31,767 nucleotides of DNA from the NCBI GenBank assembly GCA_016709845.1, contig JADJMA010000047.1, positions 1 through 31,767 on the forward strand, written 5' to 3'. The DNA comes from Flammeovirgaceae bacterium. GTDB taxonomy: Bacteria; Bacteroidota; Bacteroidia; Cytophagales; Cyclobacteriaceae. Each line of letters opens with the position of its first letter. Position 1 is the first letter of the stretch. The position numbers and the translations under genes were made by a program. Below the pieces are notes generated by a model. That model worked only from the letters and a program-made list of their open reading frames with translations, had not been told where the DNA came from and ran no database searches. This document shows positions 22,779 to 31,767 of this stretch, in pieces.

Positions 22779-24005
22779 ATGAATTCTCATTATTACAAAC
22801 AGCTCTTTAGTATTCCAGTAATTGTAGCTGCCCTCGGCTATTTCGTGGATATCTATGATTTGTTGCTTTTTAGTATTGTACGTATTCCCAGTTTGCGGTC
22901 GATGGGTGTTTCTGACGCAGACATGTTAATTAAGGGTGAATTTCTGATTAGGGCCCAAATGGCAGGTCTGTTGGTTGGCGGTATTCTGTGGGGTATAATG
23001 GGCGATAAACGCGGCCGCTTATCGGTGTTGTTTGGTTCTATTTTACTGTATTCACTGGCGAATATTGCCAATGGGTTTGCTGCAACTGTAAATCAATATG
23101 CCTTGTTAAGATTTGTTGCCGGTATTGGTTTGGCTGGTGAGTTAGGTGCTGGTATAACTCTGGTTTCAGAATCGTTGCCAACCAAGTTGCGTGGGTATGG
23201 TACCACCCTGGTGGCTACGGTTGGGCTATTGGGAGCCGTGTTTGCCAATTATGTAGCAAAGATTTTTGATTGGCAGTTGGCGTATTTTATTGGAGGGGGC
23301 TTAGGGTTAGTACTTCTGGTAGCCAGAGTAAGTGTTTTTGAATCTGGAATTTTTTTAAAGATCAAAGAGCAAGGCGTTGTGCGCGGAAATTTCTTTCAGC
23401 TTTTCAATCAAAAAGAAAGATTTACAAAATTTGTTGGTTGTATTTTGATTGGCCTACCCATTTGGTACGTGATCGGCATATTGATCACCTTTTCGCCTGA
23501 ATTTGCGAAAGCAATGCATATTGATGGAATTGTAGCGGGCGATGCCGTCATGTTCAGCTATATTGGTTTGGCCGGAGGCGACATGCTAAGTGGTATAACC
23601 AGCCAAATCATTCGGTCGCGTAAAAAGACAGTATTTGTTTTTATTTTATTGACCCTCGCATTCATTATAACTTTTTTGTATTGGCCATTTCAAAGTGCTG
23701 CTGGATTTTATGTAGGATGCTTTTTTATTAGGCTTTGGAATTGGCTATTGGGCTTTGTTTGTTACCATTGCAGCCGAACAGTTTGGTACTAATTTAAGAT
23801 CCACGGTGGCCACTACGGTTCCTAATTTCATCAGAGGCACGGTTATACCACTTACTATTATGTTTAAATTCTTAGAGAAAGCGTTGGAATTTTAGGAGGC
23901 GCTTTGATATTAGGTGTCTTTACAATTCTTGTTGCCTTTTGGGCTTTGCGGCTGATTGATGAGACCTTTGGAAGAGATTTGAATTTTCTTGAAAAGGATT
24001 CTTAA
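22779..24005 (+). CDS. Major facilitator superfamily transporter (two frameshifts)
   Basis: This is a 12-helix inner-membrane transporter of the MFS. The first helix contains FVDIYDLLLF. The loop after helix 2 has the motif-A-like GIMGDKRGRLSVLFGS. The helix 4-5 region reads RFVAGIGLAGELGAG, followed by LRGYGTTLVATVG. Frameshifts lie at about 23722-23727 (T-run; repair gives GCFFLLGFGIGYWALFVTIAAEQFG) and about 23868-23872 (one A; repair gives FLRESVGILGGALILGVF). The final frame ends RLIDETFGRDLNFLEKDS at 24005, giving about 408 residues, normal for MFS. The substrate cannot be told from sequence. No metabolic gene is adjacent to hint at it. Confidence 0.87.
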
Positions 24006-24132
24006 CCTTAAAGAATTTCTTAAAAAGATACTGCCAACTTGATCGTCTCCAATAAGCACTATTTTTTGTTTAAACATCTTACATCAAACGATGATTGATT
24101 GTAAGAGATTGTAAATTGCTGAGGTTTATTAA

Positions 24133-26205
24133 ATGATGCGAGTTCGAATAGTTTGTATATTTTTTTTTGCTGGTTTCGCTAATTCGATTCAGGGTCTTAG
24201 CCAGAATCTAAGTACAATAGACGATTTGCATATCGCGTTAGCACAAAAAATCTATCCCAGGAAGATGAGTTTGAAACGTTGAGTGCGCTTGGTTTTGAAT
24301 ATCGGTACTCTTATCCGGACAGCACCATATACTATTGTACCAAGGCCTATGAACTTGGCAAAGATATCTTGCTAACCAAAGACCTGTCAAAGCCATTAAG
24401 TTATATTGGATTGGCGTATGCGGCCAAAGGTGTTTATGATATGTCCGCTAAATACCATAACCAGGCAATACAAGTTGCCATTGATCAGCAAGATTCTGTT
24501 CAACTAGGATTTGGCTACAACAATCTGGGGCGAATGTTTTTTGATGGTGGTGATTTAGTGCGTGCTTTCGATAATTTAATTCTTTCAAGAATATTTTTGA
24601 AAAACTTCAGGAAAGATGGGGTTGGCCTATGTATATCGAAGTTTAGCAAACATTTATAAATCCCAGAATGATTTCGATAAGGCGATAGAAATGTCGAGCC
24701 AGGCCTACCAACTTCGAAAACAATTAGATGACAAGCGCGGCATTGTTTCTTCATTACTTGAATTGGGTCTTATCTATAAGGAGAAAGGTGATACCGAAGA
24801 AGCCTTGGAAAAACTGCGAATTGCGCACACAGTGGCCGAGTCAATGAATGATAAGGTTACGCTTGCTGAGTTGAAGCAAGGGGAAGCAGAAATATTACTT
24901 AATGAGTATGCCTATGAAGAGGCTTATGCGAAAGCAAATGAAGTTCTAAAAACCGTTTCGGACATTACTAATCAAAAATTATTTATAAGGGCATCCCTTG
25001 TTAAGGGCAAATATTTTTTGCGCCAAAAGAAGTACTCTATGGCGCTTCAGACTTTTGAAGATGTAATAGCCAAATCGAAGTTGGCGGGAAATTTAATTTA
25101 CGAAATAGATGCAGTTGGAAGTGCCGCTTTGTGTTACCAGGCGCTTGGGAATACGTCAAAAGCCGAGGATTTAGAAAATCAACAAGCCATTTTAAAAGAG
25201 CAAATAAAAAACACAGATCTGCAACGGCAGATTGAGCGATTACAATTCTTGTTACAGATAGAAAAAAAGGAAAAGGAGAACGAATTGCTAAGAGCTTCAC
25301 AAATGGAAAGTTCATCAATTATTTCAGCACAGCGTTTTCAAAACCGGATGTTGATAATACTTTTTATTTCTGTTTCTGCCGTTATGACTTTTTTCTGGTC
25401 ATTTAGCCGCAAGCGTAAAATCATTAACCAAAAATTGCTGGATCAAAATGATAAAATACTTAAACAACAAAACGAGATATCTAAAGTAAATGAAGATTTG
25501 ATAAAACAGAATCATCAACTCAATGATTTGAACAATGAAAAAACTCGTTAATGAATATTGTTGCCCACGATCTTAAATCTCCATTAAATAGGATTACAGG
25601 TCTTGCCAGTATTATGGAAATTGAGAGTGCGCTATCTTCCAAGCAGCAAGAGTATTTAACTATGATTAAGGAGGCTACTAATGCGGGTTCTAATCTTATA
25701 ATCGATCTACTCGATGTTAATGCTATGGAGGAAAATGCAGGCGCACCTTTAATAAAAACCTTTGATTTAAATTCCTTATTGCATGATCGGGTTAACTCAT
25801 TTAAAGTTTCAGCCCAATTAAAATCGATTCAATTGGAAATAAGCAACTCGTTGAGTGCTTCCTTTAGGTCTGATCCGGATTACCTAAATCGAATTATTGA
25901 CAATCTGGTATCCAATGCCATTAAGTTTTCTCCCAAAAATCAAATATTATTATCTCTGGATTAATGGAGGAAGTTACGCTATTATTAAAGTAGCCGATCA
26001 CGGCCCTGGTTTTTCAAAGGCCGATAAAGAATTCTTATTCCAGAAGTTCAAGAAACTTTCGGCCAGGCCAACAGGAGGAGAAAGCTCTAATGGTTTAGGT
26101 CTGGCGATCGTTAAAACCCTTGTTGATCGGCTTAATGGTGAAATTGAATTAGTAAGCGACCAAGGCCGCGGAGCAACTTTTGTTGTAAGGATTCCTGCTC
26201 TATAA
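24133..26205 (+). CDS. TPR-repeat sensor histidine kinase (four frameshifts)
   Basis: The N-terminus (MMRVRIVCIFFFAGFANSIQG) is a signal sequence. It is followed by a tetratricopeptide sensor region to about 25190 (for example YVYRSLANIYKSQNDFDKAI and ELGLIYKEKGDTEEALEKL) and a coiled coil. One membrane helix follows (MLIILFISVSAVMTFFWSF), then a second coiled coil and the kinase core. The H box is NIVAHDLKSPLNRI, the N box DNLVSNAIKFSP, and the G boxes VADHGPGF and NGLGLAIVKTLVDRLNGEI. No receiver domain is fused and no response regulator is nearby. Frameshifts fall near 24247-24253, 24606-24618, 25545-25552 (one T missing) and 25953-25964 (probably one T added). The repaired length is about 690 residues. 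The TPR/transmembrane/kinase order is a common Bacteroidota layout; the signal and partner are unknown. Confidence 0.87.
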
Positions 26206-26240
26206 TATAGCTCGATCTAATTTTTTTGATACTAAACTGA

Positions 26241-27387
26241 TTATACTTTCGAAAGCGCTTGGTTTAAATCTTCAATCAAATCCTCTACATCTTCCACGCC
26301 AATACTTAAGCGTATTAGCGAATCACTAAGTCCGTTTTTAACACGTTCTTCTTTGGGGATGCTGGCGTGCGTCATGGAAGCTGGGTGATTGATCAACGAT
26401 TCAACGCCTCCTAAAGATTCTGCTAAAGAAAATAATTCAACACTTTCCATTAATGTGGTGGCTTTTTCAAGACTGTCATTTTTTAAAGTGAATGATAACA
26501 TGCCTCCAAAGTCGCGCATTTGTTTTTTAGCGATAGCATGATTGGGATGATCCGCAAATCCGGGCCAATATACTTTTCCCACCTTTGGATGATTGCGCAG
26601 ATGTTCGGCTATTTTTTTTCCATTATAGCAATGCCGCTCCATTCTTAGATGTAACGTCTTGATGCCTCGTAAAACCAAAAAGGAATCCTGCGGACCGGGA
26701 ACCGCACCACACGAGTTAGCAATAAAAGCAAGCTCTTGAAATAATTTCTCATCATTAACAATGAGTGCGCCCATAACCACATCGCTATGGCCACTCCAGG
26801 TATTTTGTTACGGAGTGCATAACAATATCGGCACCCAATGCAAGGGGGTTTTGTAAATAGGGTGAAGCAAACGTATTGTCTACAGCCACCAACATATTAT
26901 TCTTCTTGGCGATGGTAGTTAATGCTTTAATATCAGTAATGCGCATCAATGGGTTGGAGGGTGTCTCCAGCCACAACAATTTTGTTTTCTCGTTTAAAAA
27001 TGGAGTAATATTATTGACATCCGTTAAGTCAATGAAGTGGAATTTGATTCCGAATTTTTCATAAATCTTTCTAAACATGCGGTACGACCCGCCATATAAA
27101 TCATTGCTGGTTATTACTTCATCGCCCGGTGCCAGTAATTTTATAACGGCATCGGTAGCACCCATGCCGGATGAAAAGCAAATACCGAACTTTCCATCTT
27201 CCAGTGCGGCAATACTTTTTTGTAATGCATTGCGCGTAGGGTTTGCTCCTCGCGCATAGGCATATCCTTTGTGTTTGGCGGGAGATTCCTGCACATACGT
27301 TGAGGTTTGATAAATAGGAGTCATAATGGCTCCTGTACTTGGATCGGGCGTTACTCCCGCATGCACGGCTTTGGTTCCAAAATTCAT
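26241..27387 (-). CDS. Cys/Met-metabolism PLP enzyme, cystathionine gamma-synthase/lyase type (one frameshift)
   Basis: Members of this family use pyridoxal phosphate to make or split cystathionine or related thioethers. The start at 27387 gives MNFGTKAVHAGVTPDPSTGA, the normal family N-terminus. The phosphate/PLP segment YARGANPTRNALQ, the stacking region FSSGMGATDAV, the PLP-aspartate region VAVDNTFASPYLQ and the lysine in SVTKYL are visible, followed after the shift by GHSDVVMGALI. The C-terminus has LGGVESLINHPASMTH and LSIGVEDVEDLIEDL. The frame breaks at about 26780-26790, directly after the PLP-lysine motif; removing one G restores YLSGHSDVV. The repaired length is about 381 residues. 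Gamma-synthase, gamma-lyase and beta-lyase cannot be separated reliably, although YARGANPTRNALQ and the general pattern favour a synthase/gamma-lyase. Confidence 0.88.
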
Positions 27388-27553
27388 ACGAATCAGTTTT
27401 GCAATATTAATCAAACTCTCTGCAAACTGATAATTTCAAAAAAGTTGGTGTTGTTCTTATTGATTTATTTCAAAAACGTTTTAATGGAGCTTAAATTCTT
27501 GTAGTTTTAAGATACCTCAATCTGTAACACTCCTTTAATCTAATCTTAGTACT

Positions 27554-30282
27554 ATGAGTTCAAAAGTCTATTTCCTGGCTGGATTTCTAATTTTCTTTAA
27601 TCTCTTGACTTACGGTCAGAATTCTGTAGGAATTGGTATCGTTAATCCAAATAAAAATGCTGTCTTGGAATTGGTTTCCCCAGGCAGCAATCAGGGATTA
27701 CTCGTTCCTAAACTAACCACCGCCCAGCGAACAGCAGCTTCTTTTATATCCACCCTGACGGCCAGTGAAAACGGTCTTTTGATTTTCGATAGCGATGAAA
27801 CCAAATTTTATTACTGGCAGGCCAATCAATGGCTGCCGTTTAAAACAGGCCTTGAGTTAGCGGCGGGGATGGAATCACCATTGCTGGTAATACCGTATCA
27901 GCCATTCCTCAGGATTTGCAATTGGTAGGAAGTACGTTGTCCATTACAAATAACACATCGGCCACACCAATAAATCTTTCAGCTTTTACGGGAGTAAACA
28001 CAGACGACCAGGCCCTATCTTTTAATGGAGCCACGGGATTGCTTTCGTTATCAACGTTGGGGGTACCTTCATCAGTAATAATTTCGGGGATAGTACCAGG
28101 AGGAATTGCTGGCGGAGATTTATCGGGTACATTTCCTAATCCTTTAATTAATACAGGTGCCATAACAAGTACTAAAATATTAGACGGAACAATTGTTGCC
28201 ACAGATCTGGGCATTGCTTCGGTAACAGATGTGAAAATTGCTTCGGGTGTTACAGTTTCAAAACTAACCCCATCCGGTACAAACGGGCAGGTACTTACAA
28301 CAGTTGCAGGTGCTACAACCTGGTCAGCTGTATCTGATGCCGATGCTACCAATGAGATTCAGGATTTAAGTTTGGCAGGTAATACTCTTTCTCTTTCTTT
28401 AGATGCAACGCCAGTAAATCTTGCTCCTTACCTCGATAATACGGATAATCAGGATTTAACAATTGCAGCCAATATCTTAAGCTTAACAAATGATGCTACC
28501 CCAATAAGTCTGGTGCCCTATCTCGATAATACGGATGCTCAAACCCTTGCTTTTACACCAGCGACTTCTGCATTAACAATAAGTGGTGGTAATACAGTTA
28601 CGGTTACAGCCACAGGAGCTGCAGGTGGTGATCTTTGGGGTACATTTCCTAATCCTGTGGTTAATAAAAACGCAATAAGAAGTGCAAAAATAGTGGACGG
28701 AACAATTGTTGCCGCAGATCTGGGCATTGCTTCGGTAACAGATGTGAAAATTGCACCGGGTGTTATGGTTTCAAAATTAACTCCTTCAGGCACAAATGGA
28801 CAGGTACTACAACAGTTGCTGGGCGACAACCTGGTCAACTGTATCTGATGCCGATGCTACCAACGAGATTCAGGATTTAAGTTTGGCAGGTAATACTCTT
28901 TCTCTTTCTTTAGATGCGACCCCAGTAAATCTTGCTCCTTACCTTGATAATACGGATGCTCAAACCGTTACTTTTACGCCAGCGACTTCTGCATTAGCAA
29001 TAAGCGGTGGTAATACAATTACGGTTACAGCCACGGGGGCTGCAGGTGGTGATTTGAGTGGAACGTATCCTAATCCGACTGTTGCAAATAATGCAATAAG
29101 TTCCGCTAAGATTGTTGATGGAACTATTCTTAATGCAGACATAAATGCAGCTGCAGCAATTGCAGTTACAAAAATTGCTCCATCCGTTACGAATGGTCAA
29201 GTACTCACAACACAGCAGGATTGTTCAATGGGCAGCGCTCGGAGGAACAACTTTAATTCAAGCTCCGGAAATAATAATTTATTTGCTGGTACCCCAATTG
29301 GTACAGCACGTCAACAGAGTATAGATAATGCGGTTTACGTAAATCTGTAGGAGGTTTAAATTCGCTGGCAATTACAATGTTATGTTTGGTTCAGATGTAG
29401 GTCCCGGTAGCTAAAATGGTAGCTTGAATACATTGATTGGTGGGTGTTGGTTGGCTACGCAACAAATTAGGGACCTTCAATGGTAATACTTTTGTTGGAG
29501 CACAAGCAGAGGGAAAGCTGCAACCGGTGGTCCGAATACTTTTATTGGTGAAAAATCAGGACAAGCTAACACAACAGGGACACAGAGTCTTTTTGCTGGT
29601 AATCGGATTGCTGGTAAAATACAACGGGTGGCCAGGCATACGATACTCGGCTATTTGCGGATGTATCTACACTGCTATCGCTTACAATTCAACTGCCATT
29701 GGATATCAGCCATTGTTAACGCATCTAACAATATGGTTTTTGGCAATAATGCAGTTTTAGGTTGGGGCTTTGGTGGTTGTTCCAGGGGGAACAGCAATTC
29801 GTGTTGGTACGGGGTAACCTTAACTGGTAATGGTGCAACATTAACGGTAGCGGAGCCCGGACAAGTACTTCTGACAGAACCAAAAACATAACATAACAAA
29901 TATCAACTATGGTCTTTCAGAAATTTTAATTAAGAGCGGTGAGTTACAAATGGAACGGAACTAACCAAACTGACTTTGGATTTACATAGCTCAAGAGGTA
30001 AGGATGTTTTGCAAATTGTTTATAGTGAGGAAGGACAAATGTCAATATCCTACGGGCGAGTATCACGCAGTGTTAGAAAATACAAAAGCTGTTCAGGAGC
30101 AACAAAAGAAATTGAAAATTGAAGACAAAACTTTCCAAGGGGGTGAAAAACAGGTTGAAACTTTGGAGATTACGATTCAAAATTTGAAAACTCAGAACTC
30201 TCAAATCACAGCTTTAAGTGAAGAACTTGAAAATATTAAGAAAATATTGGGAATGGAAGCTAATGCAAAAAGTAAAAAGTGA
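27554..30282 (+). CDS. Repetitive tail-fibre-like surface protein with degraded endosialidase-chaperone (S74) end
   Basis: The ATG at 27554 gives a signal peptide (MSSKVYFLAGFLIFFNLLTYGQ), then NSVGIGIVNPNKNAVLELVSP and GLLVPKLTTAQRTA, a head typical of Bacteroidota fibre proteins. Three collagen/fibre-like modules follow (28099-29199). Next comes a YadA-head-like region with NTFIGEKSGQANTTGTQSLF and SNNMVFGNNAVLGWGFG. The end (about 29880-30100) contains split pieces of the S74 intramolecular chaperone: NINYGLSEIL, WNGTNQTDFGF, IAQEVR and SEEGQMSISYGRV. It closes with a coiled coil. S74 domains fold the fibre as a trimer and are normally cut off. Frameshifts occur near 27860-27868, 28806-28830 and 29215-29225, then roughly every 40-80 bases to 30100. 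Eight bases separate it from the next gene. Confidence 0.72.
28099..29199 (+). repeat. Coding repeat: three fibre modules
   Basis: Modules begin near 28099, 28616 and 29036. The protein pattern is GDLSGTFPNP, an SAKIVDGTI segment, DLGIASVTDVKIA, VSKLTPSGTNGQVL, then an EIQDLSLAGNTLSLSLDATP linker. The linker copies at 28330 and 28841 are nearly identical over more than 100 bases (period 511). High nucleotide identity between copies suggests recent duplication or gene conversion. The third module differs most. Confidence 0.85.
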
Positions 30283-30290
30283 GTATCAAC

Positions 30291-31448
30291 ATGAAGCAAA
30301 GAATTTTAAGTTCGATCATTGGTGTCTTGATAGCCTTTCAGGTTTTATCTCAAGGCTTCTATAATAAAGGTGCTTTTTAAGTTTAGGAACCCTGGCAACC
30401 CTGACAGTGCCTGATAGTTTAGTAAACACGGGTACAATTAAAGCGATGGCGATCTTAGAATTTCCAGGAACTGGATTAACCAAGGTATATATGATGCTAC
30501 CGAACTGGAAAAATAAATTTTGATAGTGACCTCCCCCAAACGATAAATCATAATAATCAATCGTTCAACAAGCTGGTAATTAATCGGTACAGGCGAAAAA
30601 GAGTTTTTAGCAAACATTACTATTGAATCCGAACTCAATCTGCAAAGCAGTGATACTTAAATCAGATAATAATGCAAAATCATTTTGTTGGAAGGTTCAA
30701 TATTCTGAGTGGAGGTTCCGATGGCTCGCACGTGGCTGGACTGTTAAGTACGGGGATTAAGGAAAATGGATTTTTCCTGTTTGAGATGGGACTACCTATT
30801 TGCCGGTTGAAATATCTACAGTACACAGATCAGCGTGATCTGTTTCAGCTTTAACCCTCAATGAACTTAATTCAGGTAGTTTGACTGGCGATCAAGAGCT
30901 TACTGAACTCTCGGCTAAACGGTATTGGGAGCTCTCTCTTTCGCAAGGCACATTAAGCAAATCGGAAATTAAAGTTGCCACTTTCTGATGAAGTAGGGCT
31001 TTCAAATGATTTAATTTTATTAGTAGCCTTAGGAGCGATGCTGCAACCAGCGGGTACTCGAGTCTTGGTCAATCTGATTTAACAGGAGATCTCACGTCAG
31101 GGTCCGTTACAAGCAAGGAGGCATTAACACGCAAATATTATACGGTTGCTGCAGTTAGTGGCGAAACTAAAATTGAAGTGTTTAATGGTCTTTCAGTAAG
31201 CAACGATGGGAAGAATGATTTCCTAAGAATTAAAAATATTGAGTTGTACCCCAATAATAAAGTGGCAATTGTAAATCGCTGGGGCGATAAAGTCTTTGAG
31301 ATAGAAGGCTACAATAATTCAATAGCCGATAAGCGATTTAATGGCGAAGCAAAGTCAGGCGGAACTAAAGTCCCGGCAGGAACATTTCTACTCCATCAAC
31401 CTAGGTGATGGTTCTCAAACAACAACGGGCTACATACAGATCAAATAG
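30291..31448 (+). CDS. Secreted protein with T9SS type-B sorting domain (CHU_C), heavily frameshifted
   Basis: The ATG at 30291 gives a signal peptide, MKQRILSSIIGVLIAFQVLSQ. Repaired fragments then include LGTLATLTVPDSLVNTGTIK, PQTINHNNQSFNKLVI, GEKEFLANITIESELNLQSSD and GGSDGSHVAGLLSTGI. The C-terminus from about 31163 is a gliding-motility-associated/T9SS type-B domain: FNGLSVSNDGKNDFLRIKNI, ELYPNNKVAIVNRWGDKVFE, then YINLGDGSQTTTGYIQIK. Such domains direct export across the outer membrane by the type IX system. Eight or more indels break the frame, so no long open frame survives except the C-terminal part. It follows the fibre gene by eight bases and probably forms a surface pair with it. 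The stop overlaps the stop of the convergent E2 gene. Confidence 0.72.
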
Positions 31449-31767
31449 ACACGGATGCATCGAGCTTTTCTAAGTAATCGGCTACACGCCTAACCACGCT
31501 TCCTCCCAACGACCCATCGACCGCTCGGTGATCATGAGAGTGTGACAGAACATTTTTATGGCGTATGGCGATAGCATCTCCATAAGGGTTTCTATTACGG
31601 CTGGTTTTTCTGAATGGCACCTACCTGCAATAATACCAACTAGTGTTTGCACGATAATGGGAGTGCCCATTACGTTCCCAAGGGCTTCATTGGAAATTAT
31701 AAATGTTCCGCCATTGCAGTTCGTCGAAACTTCAGTTTGTTTTTATGGGCGCGCTTCGCTAAATCAT
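31441..31767 (-). CDS. 2-oxoacid dehydrogenase E2 acyltransferase, C-terminal fragment (frameshifted, cut by window edge)
   Basis: The minus strand encodes the end of a dihydrolipoamide acyltransferase, the core of a pyruvate, branched-chain or 2-oxoglutarate dehydrogenase complex. Visible pieces are DLAKRAHKNKLKF, GGTFIISNEALGNVMGTPII, KPAVIETP, IAIRHKMF and LSHSHDHRAVDGS. The last contains the catalytic DHRxVDG motif with its histidine and aspartate. It ends VADYLEKLDASVSI at 31441. Several indels break the frame near 31720, 31600-31650 and 31520-31580. The N-terminal lipoyl and subunit-binding domains lie beyond the window. NVMGTPII is more like the pyruvate/branched-chain type than SucB, but this is tentative. 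Confidence 0.82.

Noticed and set aside
27909..28838. Minus-strand open frames of 147 and 99 codons
   Set aside because: They are antisense to the fibre repeats and resemble each other only because the sense strand repeats.
28099..29199. Regular repeats as a possible CRISPR array
   Set aside because: The units are long (about 420-520 bases), coding and degenerate, with no short identical repeats or spacers.
27554..30282. Fibre gene as part of a prophage tail
   Set aside because: It has a signal peptide, no phage structural genes nearby, and a T9SS-sorted partner, so a host surface protein is more likely.

Overview
The window looks like a chromosomal segment from a member of the Bacteroidota, most likely the order Cytophagales. 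Four things support this. The 16S rRNA ends in GGAACACCTCCTTTCT. Two stable-RNA promoters use the TAnnTTTG -7 element typical of this phylum. One protein ends in a type IX secretion (T9SS) type-B sorting domain. The gene content (Fur-STAS-PurA run, sortilin-repeat lipoprotein, tail-fibre-like surface protein) fits the same group. I cannot assign a genus from sequence reading alone.

Layout. 1-3301 (minus): protein-quality-control genes tig, clpP and clpX (clpX runs off the left edge), with a terminator between tig and clpP. 3408-3489 (minus): tRNA-Leu(TAG) with its own promoter. 3605-8001 (plus): bifunctional (p)ppGpp synthetase/hydrolase, a Fur-family regulator translationally overlapped with a STAS-domain protein, then purA. 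8021-13947 (plus): a complete rRNA operon (promoter, structured leader, 16S, tRNA-Ile, tRNA-Ala, 23S, 5S, strong terminator), with long-range processing stems visible around 16S and 23S. 14011-19572: cell-envelope genes (an unknown lipoprotein, an LpxR-like lipid A deacylase, an OmpA-family lipoprotein and a small two-helix membrane protein), with a DECR-like 2,4-dienoyl-CoA reductase on the minus strand. 19619-22636 (minus): a ~1000-residue sortilin/BNR-repeat lipoprotein. 22779-26205 (plus): an MFS transporter and a TPR-histidine kinase. 26241-27387 (minus): a cystathionine gamma-synthase-family PLP enzyme. 27554-31448 (plus): a two-gene surface module made of a repetitive fibre protein with a degraded endosialidase-chaperone (S74) end, followed by a T9SS type-B substrate. 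The right edge holds the C-terminal catalytic part of a 2-oxoacid dehydrogenase E2 on the minus strand.

The most important caveat is that many genes are interrupted by single-base frameshifts, often in homopolymers. These include clpX, clpP and tig, a cluster that is very unlikely to be decaying. The intact blocks are 3605-8001 and 17485-19572. The density of indels rises sharply after about 29.2 kb. I read this as uncorrected long-read sequence error that is worst near the right end, so I annotate broken genes as single CDSs with stated shift positions rather than as pseudogenes. I found no CRISPR array, insertion sequence, prophage or recognisable defence system. The best candidates for new biology are the shared stable-RNA promoter sequence, the GNRA-hairpin series in the 23S leader, the pre-tRNA-Ile hairpin, the fur/STAS coupling and the fibre/T9SS pair.
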